In this document: positions 1-9,506 of the stretch, piece after piece
Position numbering within the stretch: position 1 is the stretch's first letter
Layout: each line of letters starts with the position of its first letter
Origin: an uncultured SAR86 cluster bacterium
GTDB taxonomy: Bacteria; Pseudomonadota; Gammaproteobacteria; Magnimaribacterales; D2472
Direction of reading: 5' to 3'
DNA: 35,579 nucleotides
Assembly: GCA_902635645.1 (NCBI GenBank)
Contig: CACPON010000011.1
Location: forward strand, 1 to 35,579
Notes under the pieces: generated by a model
What the model saw: only the letters and a program-made list of their open reading frames with translations
What the model was told of the DNA's origin: nothing
Databases searched by the model: none
Position numbers and translations under genes: made by a program

Positions 1-2
1 TA

Positions 3-1874
3 TTTGTTTTAATTTTTACTGACTTCATAATTGCCTTTCTGTGCTGGATGGTTTTTGGTCCTCCTGTCTCTATATTAATAGCCTCTAACTTCGATACTTC
101 GCTAAAAGATATCATTCTCACCAATTCTATAAGTTTTTTCATACCAGCGGCATTAACTTTTACATATTTTTTGTACTCAGGATTTTACAGATCGCTAATG
201 AAATTTTTTAATTCTAAAGATTCAATTTTCCGATCTTTAATAGGAGCAGGTATTTTTGGTTTTGCATGGGGTATGGTGTATTTGTATCAATATGAAATTA
301 TCAGAACTAATTTCTTAACTACAGTAATATTACAAGCCATATTGCTTGCAGCAGTATTTTATGCATTTATTCATATCTCGAGAGATGTAGCAAGCCTTTT
401 GTTATATAAAGAGTCTCAAAGGACTGATGCAAAACCTGTGCTTATCTACGGAGCAGGGTCAGCAGGAAATGAGTTATATCAAGCTATAAGAGTAGATCCA
501 AAAATTAAAGTGGTTGGTTTTTATGACAATTCATTTAAACTTCAAGGTGCTCAAATTAATGGAGTCACAATATATGGGAAAAAGAATCATATAAAAAAAC
601 TTGTGGCTGAAAATCCAGGCTTAGAAGTATATCTAGCAATACCAAGTTTAAGTACTCACCAAAGAAGAAAAATAATTAGCAGTCTTGAAGGTTATAAGAT
701 TGCGGTAAGAAGTATGCCTGCTCTTCATGACGTTGTTGCTAATGAAAAAATGATGGTCGAAATGCAGGATTTGTCTATTGATGATTTGCTCCCAAGATCA
801 AGGGTTAGAAAATCAGATGTTTCTCATTTTAACAAGACCATCCTGATTACAGGAGCAGGCGGATCAATTGGGTCTGAAATAGCTAACCAAATAATTATTG
901 GAAATCCAAAAAAGATAGTTCTATTTGAAATATCAGAAATTAATCTATATAACATTCAAGCTAAATTACAGGCAATAAAGCTTTCCTCTAATATTAATAC
1001 AGAAATAGTCTCAATCCTTGGCGATATAAAAAATAAAAAGAGATTAGTAAATATTATTAAAAATCACGATGTTCAATACATATATCATGCTGCAGCATAT
1101 AAACATGTTCCAATAGTTGAATATTTTGAAAATATTTCTGAGGGCATTAAAAATAATATTTTTGGAACAAAATCTTTGTGCGAAGCTGCTGTTGAATGCA
1201 TGGTAAAAAAAGTTGTAGTAATTTCTACCGACAAAGCAGTAAGGCCAACTAATATTATGGGTGCATCAAAGAGATTTGCAGAAATGATTACTCAATCAAT
1301 GGGCAAAAGAAGCTCATCAACAATATTTTGCATGGTTCGTTTTGGAAATGTGATGAATTCCTCTGGCTCAGTGATACCCCTATTTAGAAAACAGATAGCT
1401 CAGGGAGGTCCTGTTACTATTACACATAGAAATGTAACAAGATTTTTCATGACAATATCAGAAGCTTCTAGCTTAGTCATTCAGGCTGGTGAATATGCTG
1501 AAGGAGGTGATATTTTTATCTTAGACATGGGAGAGCAAGTCAAAATAATTGACTTGGCAGAAAAGCTTATCCATCTGTCTGGAAGAAACATTAAACAAGA
1601 AGAGGATGGAGAAGGAATAGAAATAAAGGAAATTGGATTGAGGCCGGGTGAGAAGTTATATGAAGAGTTACTAATTTCAGGAAAAGAAATCAAAACACCA
1701 AATAGCAAAATATTTAAATCATTAGAAGAACCGTATCCTGAAGAAGATGATTTAAATAGTATTATTAATATGCTTCAAGAGTCATCAGAAATTAATGATT
1801 ATGAGAATATTATAGCAATTCTTAAAAATAATGTTGAGGGATATAAACAACATAAAAATGGCGCTAATAATTAG
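3..1874 (+). CDS. Nucleoside-diphosphate-sugar 4,6-dehydratase (CapD/PglF/WbpM family), 5'-partial
   Basis: Membrane-bound NDP-sugar dehydratase, expected to convert UDP-GlcNAc to a 4-keto-6-deoxy sugar for surface glycan synthesis. The frame is open to the left edge, and the residues encoded before the first ATG (position 48) continue a hydrophobic helix, so the true start is outside the window. Counting from that ATG, residues 1-120 hold hydrophobic transmembrane segments. A first Rossmann domain follows with VLIYGAGSAGNE near residue 132, then the catalytic SDR domain with ILITGAGGSIGSE near 263. The STDKA...MGASKR stretch near 395-410 has the TDK arrangement and the Met-for-Tyr replacement typical of this family. 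The stop overlaps the start of the next gene by 17 bp. Length and both domains match full-length CapD proteins rather than the short soluble FlaA1/PseB type. The exact sugar product cannot be read from sequence. Confidence 0.93.
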   Translation, partial: FVLIFTDFIIAFLCWMVFGPPVSILIASNFDTSLKDIILTNSISFFIPAALTFTYFLYSGFYRSLMKFFNSKDSIFRSLIGAGIFGFAWGMVYLYQYEIIRTNFLTTVILQAILLAAVFYAFIHISRDVASLLLYKESQRTDAKPVLIYGAGSAGNELYQAIRVDPKIKVVGFYDNSFKLQGAQINGVTIYGKKNHIKKLVAENPGLEVYLAIPSLSTHQRRKIISSLEGYKIAVRSMPALHDVVANEKMMVEMQDLSIDDLLPRSRVRKSDVSHFNKTILITGAGGSIGSEIANQIIIGNPKKIVLFEISEINLYNIQAKLQAIKLSSNINTEIVSILGDIKNKKRLVNIIKNHDVQYIYHAAAYKHVPIVEYFENISEGIKNNIFGTKSLCEAAVECMVKKVVVISTDKAVRPTNIMGASKRFAEMITQSMGKRSSSTIFCMVRFGNVMNSSGSVIPLFRKQIAQGGPVTITHRNVTRFFMTISEASSLVIQAGEYAEGGDIFILDMGEQVKIIDLAEKLIHLSGRNIKQEEDGEGIEIKEIGLRPGEKLYEELLISGKEIKTPNSKIFKSLEEPYPEEDDLNSIINMLQESSEINDYENIIAILKNNVEGYKQHKNGANN

Positions 1875-2607
1875 TAAAGAGATAAAGATTGCAAAAAAAG
1901 CTGCTTTAAAGGCTGGCAAATTACTTCTTGAACAAAAAAAAGACTTAAATAGAATATTATTTTCATCAGACAAGGACATTAAGCTAAAAGCTGATATAGA
2001 TTCTGAAAACATTATTAAACAAGTTATAAGCACTGAATCAATAATTCCAATACTTGCTGAAGAGAGTGGTTTGCAAGAAGAATCTTTACCAGAAGTTTTT
2101 TGGGTTGTAGATCCGTTAGATGGCACTGCAAATTACGCACGGGATATACCAATTTGTTGTGTATCTATTGCTTTAGTTCAGGACTTAAAACCACTTTTAG
2201 GTGTAATTTATGATTTTAATAACTCTTCTCTTTTTGAAGGATCAGTGGATACACAAGCACTTTGTAACAACCAGCCCATAAAAGTTTCAAATGTATCTAA
2301 TCCCTCTGAAGGTATTCTGCTTACTGGTCTACCAAATGATACAGATTACTCAGAAAAAGGCTTGAAAAAAATGATTAAAGATTTTCAAAATTGGAGAAAA
2401 ATTAGGATGATTGGCTCAGCTGCAATGGCATGCACTTATATTGCATCGGGTAAAGCAGAAGCATATTCAGAATCAAAAACTTATTTATGGGATATTGCTG
2501 CAGGTGCAGCGTTGGTGAATGCAGCAGGGGGTAAAGCTGTAATAAAAAATCAAAATGATAAATTTCAAGTTGATGTTCTTTTTACAAACTCAAGCTTGAG
2601 CACATAA
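1858..2607 (+). CDS. Inositol monophosphatase family phosphatase
   Basis: Mg-dependent phosphatase of the IMPase/FIG superfamily (SuhB, CysQ, histidinol-phosphatase relatives). Visible signatures, counted from ATG 1858: metal ligands AEESG (residues 67-71) and DPLDGTANY (85-93), and the C-terminal WDIAAGA motif (211-217). I prefer ATG 1858 because it gives an N-terminus (MALIISKEIKIAKKAALKAG) that aligns with the family's usual first helix. ATG 1831 adds nine unconserved residues and neither start has a strong ribosome-binding site at ideal spacing. It overlaps the preceding dehydratase, so translation is probably coupled. The substrate is uncertain: neighbourhood with an NDP-sugar enzyme would fit a sugar-phosphate or inositol phosphate, while CysQ-like PAP hydrolysis is also possible. 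Confidence 0.88.
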   Translation: MALIISKEIKIAKKAALKAGKLLLEQKKDLNRILFSSDKDIKLKADIDSENIIKQVISTESIIPILAEESGLQEESLPEVFWVVDPLDGTANYARDIPICCVSIALVQDLKPLLGVIYDFNNSSLFEGSVDTQALCNNQPIKVSNVSNPSEGILLTGLPNDTDYSEKGLKKMIKDFQNWRKIRMIGSAAMACTYIASGKAEAYSESKTYLWDIAAGAALVNAAGGKAVIKNQNDKFQVDVLFTNSSLST

Positions 2608-2612
2608 ATATT

Positions 2613-4028
2613 ATGAAGGCTTTGGTTTGGTTTAGAAGTGATTTGCGAACTCATGATAATCCCGCATTAAGAAAAGCCTTTAAGGAAGCAGATGGCATCG
2701 AGGCAATATTTTCATATTCAGAAAATCAATTAAACAATCACAATGAAGCGAATGTTAAAGTTGATTTTTTAATTCAACATCTATTTTCACTTGAGAAAAC
2801 TTTAAGTTCTTACAATGTTTCACTGACAATTATCAAAAGCAATGGATTTGATGAAGATCCAGTTTTAATTGAGAAGTATTGTTTAGATAGATCTATTGAA
2901 AAAGTATTTTGGAATAATCAATTTGGTGAAGATGAAAGTTTGCGAGACAAAAAAGTATTAGAAACTTTAGAGTCTAAGGGAATATCTGTAGAAACTTTTC
3001 ATGACCAGGTTATATATATGCCTGGTTATCTTAAGACTGGTCAGGGAAATCCATACTCAGTCTTCACACCTTTTAAGAGAAAGTGGATAGAGAATTTTCA
3101 AATGGATTTTTTAGATATTGATTTTAAATATGTAGAAAAAAATCCACAAGACATAACATCTAATGTTTCAGCATTTGATTTTAATTATTCAAGAACTCAT
3201 CAAGTAGACATGAGCCTATGGGGCATAGGAGAATCTGCTGCAGAAATAAGACTAAATGATTTTTTAAATGAAAAAGTTATGAACTATTCAAAAAATAGAA
3301 ATGATCCAATTCTTGAAGGCACAAGTCGTATTTCACCATATCTTGCGTTAGGAATAATTTCGCCTAAGAAGTGTATTCTTGAAGCTCTTAAAATTAATAA
3401 TTTTGAATTTACTTCTGGAAATACTGGTATTACTAAATGGATTGATGAGATTGTATGGAGAGAGTTTTATAAAAATATTATGTTTTCTTTTCCAAAAGTT
3501 AGCAGAGGTCAGCCATTTCAAGATTATTCAAAAAAAATTAAATGGAGATATTCTGATGAGGAGTTTAAAGCATGGAAAGAGGGCAAGACCGGGTTCCCAA
3601 TTGTTGATGCTGCCATGAGACAGATACGTAATGAGGGCTGGATGCACAATAGGCTTAGAATGGTTGTTGCTATGTTTTTTACAAAAAACATGCTTCATGA
3701 TTGGAGATTGGGAGAGGCTTACTTTATGCAAAATCTAATCGACGGAGATTTTGCGTCCAATAATGGAGGATGGCAGTGGAGTAGCTCTACAGGCACAGAT
3801 GCTGCTCCCTACTTTAGAATTTTTAATCCTATCACACAGTCAACAAACTTTGATAAAGAGGGATTATTCATAAAAAAATATATTCCTGAATTAAAAGATT
3901 TAGATAAATCAGTTATTCATAACCCTCCTAAAGAACATAGAAAATATTGTAATTATCCGGAACCAATCTTAGACCTTAAAGAATCGAGATTAAGAGCAAT
4001 CGAAGCCTTTAAAATAGCTAAATCTTAA
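2613..4028 (+). CDS. phrB: Deoxyribodipyrimidine photolyase (class I CPD photolyase)
   Basis: Light-dependent repair of cyclobutane pyrimidine dimers with a reduced FAD cofactor. The 471 residues match E. coli PhrB in length. The N-terminal antenna domain begins ALVWFRSDLRTHDNPAL. The C-terminal FAD domain contains EIVWREFYKNIM, GFPIVDAAMRQ, GWMHNRLRM, NNGGWQWSSSTGTDAAPYF and RIFNPITQSTNFD, which are class I photolyase signatures. Tryptophans at the positions of the E. coli electron-transfer triad (306, 359, 382) are visible in IVWREF, HDWRLGE and GGWQWSS. The AAPYF context with photolyase-type NNGGWQW favours DNA repair over cryptochrome signalling. The start lies 5 bp after the upstream stop, so it is probably cotranscribed. 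Photolyase is common in sunlit surface-water bacteria. Confidence 0.96.
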   Translation: MKALVWFRSDLRTHDNPALRKAFKEADGIEAIFSYSENQLNNHNEANVKVDFLIQHLFSLEKTLSSYNVSLTIIKSNGFDEDPVLIEKYCLDRSIEKVFWNNQFGEDESLRDKKVLETLESKGISVETFHDQVIYMPGYLKTGQGNPYSVFTPFKRKWIENFQMDFLDIDFKYVEKNPQDITSNVSAFDFNYSRTHQVDMSLWGIGESAAEIRLNDFLNEKVMNYSKNRNDPILEGTSRISPYLALGIISPKKCILEALKINNFEFTSGNTGITKWIDEIVWREFYKNIMFSFPKVSRGQPFQDYSKKIKWRYSDEEFKAWKEGKTGFPIVDAAMRQIRNEGWMHNRLRMVVAMFFTKNMLHDWRLGEAYFMQNLIDGDFASNNGGWQWSSSTGTDAAPYFRIFNPITQSTNFDKEGLFIKKYIPELKDLDKSVIHNPPKEHRKYCNYPEPILDLKESRLRAIEAFKIAKS

Positions 4029-4041
4029 CCTTAAATTTCAT

Positions 4042-4058
4042 AGTTTAGTGAGTAAACT
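4042..4058 (+). terminator. Weak hairpin after phrB
   Basis: AGTTTA (4042-4047) and TAAACT (4053-4058) form a 6 bp AT-rich stem with a 5-base loop, followed by only a short T-run. It could be a weak terminator or processing stem between phrB and fhs. Stability is low, so this is tentative. Confidence 0.25.
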
Positions 4059-4096
4059 TTATGTATACTTTCACCATTAATTTATATATTTAAAAT

Positions 4097-4102
4097 GGGG
4101 AG
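4097..4102 (+). promoter_or_regulatory. Shine-Dalgarno for the true fhs start
   Basis: GGGGAG ends nine bases before ATG 4112, good spacing for initiation there. No comparable site precedes ATG 4143, the first ATG of the long frame. This site decides in favour of 4112 as the intended start of fhs and therefore exposes the frame break in the A8 run at 4150-4157. Confidence 0.65.
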
Positions 4103-4111
4103 TATATAGAT

Positions 4112-5786
4112 ATGTACAAAACTGATTTAGAAATCGCGAATAATGCTTCAAAAAAAACATATTAAAGATATTGCCTCATCTTTAAATATTCCTGAGGAGG
4201 ATTTAATTGTATATGGTAATGATAAAGCAAAAATTAATTATGATTTTTTAGACTCTTGTAAGGATAAAAAAGACGGCAAATTAATTCTGGTGACTGCTAT
4301 ATCGCCAACACCAGCAGGTGAAGGCAAGACAACAACAAGTGTTGGTCTTGTAGATGGACTTTGCCATATAGGAAAAAAAGCGATGGTCTGCTTAAGGGAG
4401 CCAAGCCTTGGTCCATGTTTTGGCATGAAGGGAGGAGCTGCCGGAGGTGGTTATGCTCAGGTAGTGCCAATGACAGATATAAACTTGCATTTCACTGGAG
4501 ATTTTCATGCAATTGGTGCTGCCCACAACCTTTTATCAGCAATTATTGATAATCATATTCATTGGGAAAATAGTCTAAACATAGATCCTAGGAGAATAAC
4601 TTGGAGACGTGTTGTTGACATGAATGATAGATCACTCAGAGATATAACATGTGGACTAGGTGGAACTGGAAATGGAATACCAAGACAAAGCGGTTTTGAT
4701 ATCACTGTTGCCTCAGAAATAATGGCAGTTTTTTGTTTAGCAAGTGATCTTGAGGATTTGCAGGAAAGAGTAGGGAATATTGTAGTTGGTTATACAAAAA
4801 AACAAGAACCTGTTAAAGTTTTGCAGTTAAATGCACAAGGAGCTATAACAGCTTTATTGAGAGATGCATTTCAACCAAACTTAGTTCAAACCCTTGAGAA
4901 TAATCCAGCATTTATGCACGGAGGACCATTTGCAAATATTGCCCATGGCTGTAATTCAGTTATGGCAACTAAAAGCGCTCTAAAAATAGCTGATTATGTA
5001 GTTACAGAGGCTGGCTTTGGTGCAGACTTAGGGGCTGAAAAATTCTTTGATATTAAATGTAGAAAAGCAGGTTTATCGCCAGATGCAGTTGTTATTGTGG
5101 CTACCACTAAAGCATTAAAAATGCATGGCGGAGTTAAAAAAGATGATTTAAAAGATGAAAATGTTCAGGCTATTGAAGATGGTTGTAAAAATTTAGAAAG
5201 ACACATAAAAAATATTGCTAAATTTGGAGTGCCAGTAACGGTTGGAATTAATGAATATTACACTGATACAAAAGAGGAGCATCAAGCAATAATTGATTTT
5301 TGTAAAAATCTTGGGGTGGCATGTAAAATATCATCTCATTGGTCAGATGGTGGAAAGGGTGCAGCAGATCTAGCATCACATGTAGCTGAATTGGCTGACA
5401 GCAATAGTGCTTCATTTAAAACTTTATACAATGATGATATGCCTTTGTGGGAAAAAACAGATCACATTGCTAAGAATATTTATGGAGCATCAGGAATTAT
5501 TGCTGATAAAAAAGTTAGAAATAAATTTAAAAAATTAGAAGAGGATGGTTACGGAAACTATCCTATTTGTATGGCTAAAACCCAATATAGTTTTTCAACT
5601 GATCCATTATTAATGGGCGCACCATCAGGACATGAAGTTCCAATAAGAGAAGTGAGGTTATGCTCGGGTGCTGAGTTTATTGTCGTGATTTGTGGTGAGA
5701 TAATGACTATGCCTGGCTTGCCAAGAAAACCAGCATCTGAAAACATTGGAGTAGATAAAAATAAAGACATAGAAGGCTTATTTTAA
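4112..5786 (+). CDS. fhs: Formate-tetrahydrofolate ligase, N-terminus out of frame (A8 run)
   Basis: ATP-dependent formation of 10-formyl-tetrahydrofolate from formate, feeding one-carbon metabolism and purine synthesis. The continuous frame (4143-5786, 547 residues) shows the P-loop TPAGEGKTT (residues 56-64), [29 protein letters not shown] and MTMPGLP...IDGLF-type ending, all typical of FTHFS. Known FTHFS proteins start with an S/T-D-I/L-E-I-A motif about 15 residues further upstream. That motif ([15 protein letters not shown]) is present from ATG 4112 with a good Shine-Dalgarno, but in another frame which stops at 4163. Removing one A from the A8 run at 4150-4157 joins the two into about 557 residues, close to the Moorella enzyme. 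So either the base call is wrong, the gene carries a mild mutation rescued by ATG 4143, or slippage restores the frame. Confidence 0.93.
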
Positions 5787-5794
5787 ATATTTTG

Positions 5795-5800
5795 TATAAT
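5795..5800 (+). promoter_or_regulatory. Possible -10 element for the aldehyde dehydrogenase gene
   Basis: A perfect TATAAT lies 26 bp before ATG 5826. No recognisable -35 hexamer sits 16-18 bp upstream, so it is only a candidate promoter; the gene may also be read through from fhs. Confidence 0.35.
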
Positions 5801-5825
5801 ATTACGCTGATTTTTGAGGTTTAAA

Positions 5826-7244
5826 ATGAAAGATAAATTACAGTTTTATATAAATGGTTCTTGGGTAGATTCAGAATCAAATGAAAGAATAGAAGTCATA
5901 AATCCTGCCAATGAGGAAATAATTGGTCATGTTACAGCCGGAACAAAGGGAGATATTGATAGAGCTGTTGCAGCAGCATTTAAAGCTTTCTCTTCTTTTC
6001 AACATACTTCAAAAGAAGAAAGAATAGAGCTACTAAATAATATTATCTCTGAGTACGAAAATAGGTATGATGATTTTGTTCAAGCCATTACTGAGGAAAT
6101 GGGCGCACCCTTATGGTTATCAGAAAAAGCTCAAGCGTCAACAGGTATTAAAAATATTCATGAAACCTTAGATGCTTTAAAAAATTATCAATTTGAGAAA
6201 CCTGAGGGTGACTATACTTTAATTAAGGAGCCTATTGGTGTTATTGGCATGATTACTCCATGGAATTGGCCGATGAATCAAATCACAACAAAAGTATCAG
6301 CAGCATTAGCAGCAGGCTGTACCATGGTTCTAAAACCAAGTGAAATATCACCTTATTGTGCAATGCTCTTAGCAGAAGTTTTTGACGCAGCAGGAGTTCC
6401 AGGTGGAGTATTTAACGTTGTTAATGGCTATGGACCAACTGTTGGGGCCGCATTATCTGAACATCCAGATGTTGCCATGATGTCATTTACTGGTTCAACT
6501 AGAGCTGGTATTGCAGTGGCACAAGCATCAGCAGTATCTGTAAAACGTGTACATCAAGAACTTGGCGGAAAATCTTCAAACATTATTCTTGATGATGTTG
6601 CTGATTTAGAAAAATCAGTTAAAGGTGGAGCTGGTCATTGTTTTCTCAATTCAGGACAGTCATGTAATGCTCCAACAAAAATGTTAGTTTCAGCACAAAA
6701 CTATGACAAAGCAGTAGAAGTTGCAATACAGACAGCAAATAGCACTACCGTGGGAGATCCTCAGGGAGAATTTAGAATTGGACCGATAGCTAACAAAGCT
6801 CAATATGAAAAGATTCTTAGAATGATTGAAATTGGAATTGAAGAGGGAGCTAAGCTTGTTGCAGGTGGTGTTGAAAAACCAGAAGGATATGAAAAAGGTT
6901 ATTATGTAAAACCTACAGTTTTTGCTGACGTTACTAATGATATGACCATTGCTAAAGAGGAAATATTTGGTCCAGTTTTATCAATCATTAAATATGACAA
7001 TGACGATGAAGCTATTGAAATAGCAAATGATACTGAATATGGCCTTGCAGGCTATGTTCAAGGTGAGCCAGAACATGCTAAAGAAGTAGCTCGAAAAATA
7101 AGAGCTGGGCAAGTAATTATTAATGGAGGCGCTAGAGGAACTGGAGCACCTTTTGGTGGTTATAAATCTTCAGGTAATGGTAGAGAGCATGGTCTTCATG
7201 GTCTTGAAGAGTGCCTAGAAACTAAAGCTATAATTACACCATAA
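5826..7244 (+). CDS. NAD(P)-dependent aldehyde dehydrogenase family protein
   Basis: Oxidises an aldehyde to a carboxylic acid with NAD(P). Counted from ATG 5826, the family landmarks are TPWNWPMNQ with Asn147, cofactor-site KPSE with Lys170, FTGST near 221, general-base Glu245 in QELGGKSSN, and nucleophile Cys280 in NSGQSCNAPTK. EIFGPVLSI lies near 380. The length (472) is normal. ATG 5826 is chosen because GAGG (5816-5819) precedes it by 6 bases; an in-frame TTG at 5814 overlaps that ribosome-binding site and is unlikely. The gene lies 39 bp after fhs, so a functional link to formate or formaldehyde metabolism is possible but unproven. The substrate cannot be assigned. Confidence 0.94.
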   Translation: MKDKLQFYINGSWVDSESNERIEVINPANEEIIGHVTAGTKGDIDRAVAAAFKAFSSFQHTSKEERIELLNNIISEYENRYDDFVQAITEEMGAPLWLSEKAQASTGIKNIHETLDALKNYQFEKPEGDYTLIKEPIGVIGMITPWNWPMNQITTKVSAALAAGCTMVLKPSEISPYCAMLLAEVFDAAGVPGGVFNVVNGYGPTVGAALSEHPDVAMMSFTGSTRAGIAVAQASAVSVKRVHQELGGKSSNIILDDVADLEKSVKGGAGHCFLNSGQSCNAPTKMLVSAQNYDKAVEVAIQTANSTTVGDPQGEFRIGPIANKAQYEKILRMIEIGIEEGAKLVAGGVEKPEGYEKGYYVKPTVFADVTNDMTIAKEEIFGPVLSIIKYDNDDEAIEIANDTEYGLAGYVQGEPEHAKEVARKIRAGQVIINGGARGTGAPFGGYKSSGNGREHGLHGLEECLETKAIITP

Positions 7245-7245
7245 A

Positions 7246-8055
7246 CTAGTCTAATAAATCAGGCTGCATTTTGATAATTTTATCAAACGCAGGCTGATAA
7301 CTTGCCCAAGCAGCTATATCGTTTGCAATAAATTCTCTGGTTTTAATTGCTGTCTCATGAGGAACTGAGATTGGTGAGCCTGCTGATTCGGCCATTAACT
7401 GCGCCTGACAACATCTTTCCATAGACATATAGAACCATAGTGCAATGTCGACAGATGGTCCTGTAGTCAAAATGCCATGATTTTGTAATATAGCCACTTT
7501 CTTATCACCTAGAGCTTTAGCTATTTCATCTCCCTCATCTACCTCCTCAACAACACCTGAAAAATCTTTATAGATAGCTTGATTTTCATAGAATGCGCAT
7601 GCATCTTGAGAGATGGGGTCAAGTAATTTTCCTAAAGTTGAAAAAGTTCTCCCATATATTGAATGAGAATGAGCAGCAGCATTTACATCAGGTCTTGCTT
7701 TGTGAAGTCTTGAATGAATTGCAAATGCAGCAACATTTACATCTTTATCCCCTTGAACAACTTTCCCGTCATGATTAACCAGTAAAAGATCTGAAACGGA
7801 TATTTGAGAAAAATGAACACCAAGTGGGTTAACCCAAAAATGATCTTTAAACTCAGGATCTCTATAAGTTATGTGTCCTGCTACACCCTCATTAAATCCA
7901 AAATAGTCAAACAGCCTAAATCCGGCTGCTAATTTTTCTAGTTGATTTCGTCTTTCTTCAGCAGGACTCTCAAATTCTTGAAAAACTAAACCTTTTTCCT
8001 TTATTGGCAGTCGCCCGTCTGTAATATCTATTTTCATAGGTGTAACATTTGACAT
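7246..8055 (-). CDS. Class II aldolase/adducin family protein
   Basis: Zinc-dependent aldolase-fold protein (FucA/AraD/adducin superfamily), 269 residues from the preferred start at 8055. The metal-binding HSHSIYG motif lies near residues 129-135, and a second ligand in ILQNHGILTTG near 203. The start at 8055 (MSNVTPMKID) is supported by AGGAG about ten bases upstream; the in-frame codon at 8100 would add 15 unconserved residues. It is convergent with the aldehyde dehydrogenase, the two stops being one base apart, and divergent from fumC. An aldolase beside an aldehyde dehydrogenase could form a small sugar-acid pathway, but the opposite orientation weakens this. The real substrate is unknown. 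Confidence 0.9.
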   Translation of the reverse strand: MSNVTPMKIDITDGRLPIKEKGLVFQEFESPAEERRNQLEKLAAGFRLFDYFGFNEGVAGHITYRDPEFKDHFWVNPLGVHFSQISVSDLLLVNHDGKVVQGDKDVNVAAFAIHSRLHKARPDVNAAAHSHSIYGRTFSTLGKLLDPISQDACAFYENQAIYKDFSGVVEEVDEGDEIAKALGDKKVAILQNHGILTTGPSVDIALWFYMSMERCCQAQLMAESAGSPISVPHETAIKTREFIANDIAAWASYQPAFDKIIKMQPDLLD

Positions 8056-8069
8056 AGTTTCTATTCTCC

Positions 8070-8096
8070 TAAGCTCTATAATGATAAAATAGCTTA
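8070..8096. promoter_or_regulatory. Divergent aldolase/fumC intergenic inverted repeat with -10-like TATAAT
   Basis: TAAGCT (8070-8075) and AGCTTA (8091-8096) form a perfect 6 bp inverted repeat flanking a region that contains TATAAT at 8077-8082, upstream of fumC (ATG 8115). The layout would suit an operator over the divergent promoters. The arms are short and no clear -35 is visible. Confidence 0.3.
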
Positions 8097-8114
8097 TCAA
8101 ATAAATAATTAAAT

Positions 8115-9506
8115 ATGAAATATAGAACTGAAAAAGATAGCTTGGGTGAAGTTAAGGTTCCAGCAAAAGCATTGTGGGGAGCTCAAACACAAAGAGCGCT
8201 AGATAATTTCACAATAAGTGGTATTAAATTTGCTTTTCCTTTTGGAAGATCTTTTATTGAAGCGCTTGGAATGATTAAATTTTCAGCTGCAGCTGCAAAT
8301 AATAAGTTAAAACTCTTACCAGCTAATAAAACAGCAGCTATAAAATCGGCTTCAAAAGACGTGCTAAGTGGATTACATGATGACTCATTTCCTCTTGATG
8401 TTTTCCAAACTGGATCGGGCACAAGCACCAATATGAATGCCAATGAGGTTATTGCAAATATAGCCTCTAAAAAATCAAGAATAAAAATTAATGCAAATGA
8501 TGATGTAAATATGAGCCAAAGCTCTAATGATGTTATTCCCACAGCTATATGCGTTAGTGCGCTTATAGATATGAATAGATTACTTTTACCAAACCTTGAT
8601 AAATTAATAAAATCAATTGATTTAAAAATGAAGCAAGTCAAAGGAAATATTAAAACGGGTAGAACTCATTTAATGGATGCTATGCCAATAGATTTTTCAC
8701 AAGAATTATCTGGATGGAAAGCTCAATTAGAGGCCAATAAGAAAACTATTATTCAAGCAACTAATAGAATGAATGAGCTTCCCCAAGGTGGAACAGCAAT
8801 TGGAACTGGAATAAATGCACATAAAGATTTTTCAAAACATTTCTGTTATGAATTAAATAAGCTTTCTAAATTTAAAACCAAGCCTGCTAAGAATTTTTAT
8901 CAAGGATTAAGTTCTGTTGATAACGCAGTTGAACTTTCCTCAGCATTAAAAAATTTAAGTGTAATTTTGATGAAAATATCTAATGATCTTAGATGGATGA
9001 ATAGTGGACCATTGACTGGTTTGGGTGAGATAGAGTTACAGGCTTTACAGCCCGGTAGCAGTATTATGCCTGGAAAGGTTAATCCAGTGATTCCAGAAGC
9101 AGTAGCAATGGCTTGTGCTGATGTGATTGGAAATGATGTAACAGTAACCCTTGCAGGGCAAAGTGGTAACTTCCAATTAAATGTTATGTTACCTGTTGTG
9201 GCTTATAACATACTAAAAAGTATTAATTTGTTAGGAAATGCGATGCCACTTCTTGCAAATAAAGCTATTAAAACATTCAAAGTAAATTCAAAAAATATCA
9301 ACGAATCTTTATCAAAAAATCCGATTCTTGTAACAGCGCTAAATAGGATAGTTGGTTACAGCAAGGCTGCTGCCATTGCAAAGAAAGCATATAAAGATAA
9401 TAAATCAATTATTGAAGTTGCTCACGAAGAAACGGGTATAAATAAGTCTGAATTAAAAAAACTTCTAGACCCATCAAAGCTAACAAGAGGTGGGATTAGT
9501 GAGTGA
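8115..9506 (+). CDS. fumC: Class II fumarate hydratase
   Basis: TCA-cycle enzyme interconverting fumarate and malate; class II enzymes are iron-independent homotetramers. At 463 residues it matches E. coli FumC along its length: start YRTEKDSLGEVKVPAKALWG, QTGSGTSTNMNANEV near 96-110, NDDVNMSQSSNDV, GRTHLMDAMP, and the superfamily signature GSSIMPGKVNP near 316-326. The C-terminal LLDPSKLTRGG is a fumarase ending rather than aspartase-like. The final codons overlap the start of the pterin dehydratase gene, so the two are probably translated together. ATG 8115 aligns with the FumC N-terminus; no strong Shine-Dalgarno is seen. Confidence 0.95.
   Translation: MKYRTEKDSLGEVKVPAKALWGAQTQRALDNFTISGIKFAFPFGRSFIEALGMIKFSAAAANNKLKLLPANKTAAIKSASKDVLSGLHDDSFPLDVFQTGSGTSTNMNANEVIANIASKKSRIKINANDDVNMSQSSNDVIPTAICVSALIDMNRLLLPNLDKLIKSIDLKMKQVKGNIKTGRTHLMDAMPIDFSQELSGWKAQLEANKKTIIQATNRMNELPQGGTAIGTGINAHKDFSKHFCYELNKLSKFKTKPAKNFYQGLSSVDNAVELSSALKNLSVILMKISNDLRWMNSGPLTGLGEIELQALQPGSSIMPGKVNPVIPEAVAMACADVIGNDVTVTLAGQSGNFQLNVMLPVVAYNILKSINLLGNAMPLLANKAIKTFKVNSKNINESLSKNPILVTALNRIVGYSKAAAIAKKAYKDNKSIIEVAHEETGINKSELKKLLDPSKLTRGGISE

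Noticed and set aside
8183-8641. Minus-strand 152-residue ORF within fumC
   Set aside because: Lies wholly opposite a strongly conserved gene, with no ribosome-binding site or recognisable protein features; a frame shadow.
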